Origin: Natrialbaceae archaeon
Lineage (GTDB): Archaea; Halobacteriota; Halobacteria; Halobacteriales; Natrialbaceae
Assembly: GCA_003552885.1 (NCBI GenBank)
Contig: PUPA01000097.1
Coordinates: forward strand, 1-6,203
Direction of reading: 5' to 3'
DNA length: 6,203 nt
In this document: in pieces, positions 5,652 to 6,203 of the stretch
How positions within the stretch are numbered: position 1 is the stretch's first letter
Layout of the letters: each line of letters starts with the position of its first letter
The notes under the pieces: model-generated
Told to the model about the DNA's origin: nothing
Databases searched by the model: none
What the model saw: only the letters and a program-made list of their open reading frames with translations
Program-made: the position numbers and the translations under genes

Positions 5652-5860
5652 CACATCCCCCGACGATCTCGTGTCCGACCTGTGGCGGCGCGGTTCCGAT
5701 CGGCGTTCCCCGCGGATCGACGATCGAGTCCGTCACCGCTGGTGGAGCCGAGACCGACGGACCCGGCGACCCGTACAAGACACGCAGCGTCACCTGTCCC
5801 GAAGGTCACCTCCTCTCGTTTCGGTTCGTCCCGGGGAACACCGCGGACGGCGGCGCCTGA
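5648..5860 (+). CDS. Small zinc-ribbon protein, 70 residues, function unknown
   Basis: The protein has a CPTC knuckle at residues 9-12 and a second CPEGH element at 50-54, so Cys9, Cys12, Cys50 and His54 (C-C-C-H) could hold one zinc ion in a ribbon. The intervening 37 residues are Gly/Asp/Thr-rich and may be a loop. Small single-ribbon proteins are abundant in haloarchaea and usually lack a defined role. They may bind nucleic acid or protein partners. The start at 5648 is favoured because the frame has no ATG, GTG or TTG between the predicted transcript start and this ATG, and a GGTGG lies nine bases before it. Its 3' end is overlapped antisense by the open frame of the ion-channel tail. Confidence 0.75.
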   Translation: MTHPPTISCPTCGGAVPIGVPRGSTIESVTAGGAETDGPGDPYKTRSVTCPEGHLLSFRFVPGNTADGGA

Positions 5861-6203
5861 TCCGGCGTCGTCGGGGACCGACACCCGTCCGTCGACGACC
5901 ACGCTCTCCAGTCCACCGACGACCACGCTCTCCAGTCCACCGACGACCACGCTCTCCAGTCCACCGACGACCACGCTCTCCTGCCCATCGATGGCCGCGT
6001 CCCGTCGTCCACGGGGAGCACCCACCGTCGGCACGGAGCCCCCTGCCGGACCGGCCCGCCCCGTGCGAGTCGGAGATCCACCCCTCGAGCGTGGGCGCCA
6101 GGACGCTTCCGACGACGACCCCGACCGCCGTCGGGCCGAGGATCGCGAGCGAGACGGTGAACAGCCGTGCGGCCTCACCCGTGGGGTGGACGTCGCCGTA
6201 GCC
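5790..6203 (-). CDS. Potassium-channel-like ion channel, C-terminal part (5' end beyond window; tail frame uncertain)
   Basis: The gene enters from the right edge at the selectivity filter GYGD (first four visible residues), followed by VHPTGEAARLF and a hydrophobic helix, TVSLAILGPTAVGVVVGSVL, the inner pore helix of a two-TM potassium channel. The N-terminus and outer helix are off the edge. After APTLEGWI the sequence in this frame becomes Arg/Gly-rich, passes through the 24-bp repeat as WTGERGRR units, and stops at TGA 5792-5790. No TrkA/RCK domain is visible. The repeat tail has poor codon use in this frame, while a +1 frame looks more natural, so a frameshift near the C-run 6039-6043 or a degenerate tail is possible. 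The stated end overlaps the convergent zinc-ribbon gene by 71 bases. The pore identification is firm and the C-terminus is not. Confidence 0.7.
   Translation of the reverse strand, partial: GYGDVHPTGEAARLFTVSLAILGPTAVGVVVGSVLAPTLEGWISDSHGAGRSGRGLRADGGCSPWTTGRGHRWAGERGRRWTGERGRRWTGERGRRWTGERGRRRTGVGPRRRRIRRRRPRCSPGRTETRGGDLRDR
5893..5988. repeat. 24-bp tandem repeat, three exact copies plus a diverged fourth
   Basis: Exact 24-bp units lie at 5893-5916, 5917-5940 and 5941-5964. A fourth unit at 5965-5988 matches over its first 17 bases and then diverges. Each unit begins CGACGACCACGCTCTCC. The period is a multiple of three, so copy-number change would not shift a reading frame. On the minus strand the unit reads WTGERGRR in the channel frame, VGGLESVV in a second frame and SVDWRAWS in the third. 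The second frame has the codon use most like the neighbouring genes (CTG, GAG, GTG, GTC). Confidence 0.95.

Noticed and set aside
4399..5793. 464-codon minus-strand open frame
   Set aside because: It is antisense to the end of thiM, the HypE-like gene and the zinc-ribbon start. The translated product is Arg-rich with no recognisable motif, whereas the plus-strand genes have clear family signatures.
5893..5988. CRISPR array
   Set aside because: The 24-bp units are directly adjacent with no unique spacers, so this is a tandem repeat rather than a repeat-spacer array.
5671..6201. Plus-strand coding across the repeat region
   Set aside because: The frame begins inside the zinc-ribbon gene and gives Arg/Pro/His repeats. 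The opposite strand carries the recognisable channel pore.

Overview
The window looks like a piece of a haloarchaeal (class Halobacteria) chromosome. It is GC-rich with strongly G/C-ending codons, its proteins are rich in Asp and Glu, promoters look like archaeal BRE/TATA boxes placed about 27-35 bases before start codons (the leaderless layout common in haloarchaea), and the single tRNA does not encode its CCA end. It is mostly a core metabolic region. I see no transposase, integrase, CRISPR array or defence cassette.

Left part, minus strand. The window opens inside a gene for a cyclic 2,3-diphosphoglycerate synthetase-like protein (1-1276; its last residues lie off the left edge). A roughly 200-base non-coding gap follows, then tRNA-Pro(TGG) (1485-1557) with a clear promoter, then an FAD/NAD(P)-dependent type II NADH dehydrogenase-like gene (1617-2783).

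Middle, plus strand. After a 244-base divergent intergenic region that may give thiE a leader of about 125 nt, come thiE (thiamine-phosphate synthase, 3028-3666) and thiM (hydroxyethylthiazole kinase, 3659-4492). The two overlap by 8 bases. ThiM phosphorylates the thiazole alcohol and ThiE couples thiazole phosphate to HMP-PP, giving thiamine phosphate. Next comes an AIR-synthase-superfamily protein resembling HypE but lacking its C-terminal cysteine tail (4561-5529). Its position beside thiEM makes a role in thiamine metabolism worth testing, although its motifs are not those of classical ThiL.

Right part. A clear TATA box (5568-5574) sits exactly where a leaderless mRNA would begin at a 17-codon basic micro-ORF (5598-5651). 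The micro-ORF stop overlaps the start of a 70-residue zinc-ribbon protein (5648-5860) in an ATGA junction. Converging from the right edge on the minus strand is the C-terminal part of a potassium-channel-like protein, which enters the window at its GYGD selectivity filter. Its tail runs into a 24-bp tandem repeat (5893-5988), where the reading frame is doubtful, and it overlaps the zinc-ribbon gene antisense.

The less ordinary signals are the haloarchaeal cDPG-synthetase homologue, the HypE-like protein beside thiEM, the coupled micro-ORF/zinc-ribbon unit, the long thiE leader, and the repeat-containing, possibly frameshifted tail of the ion channel. I found no convincing wholly new multi-gene system.
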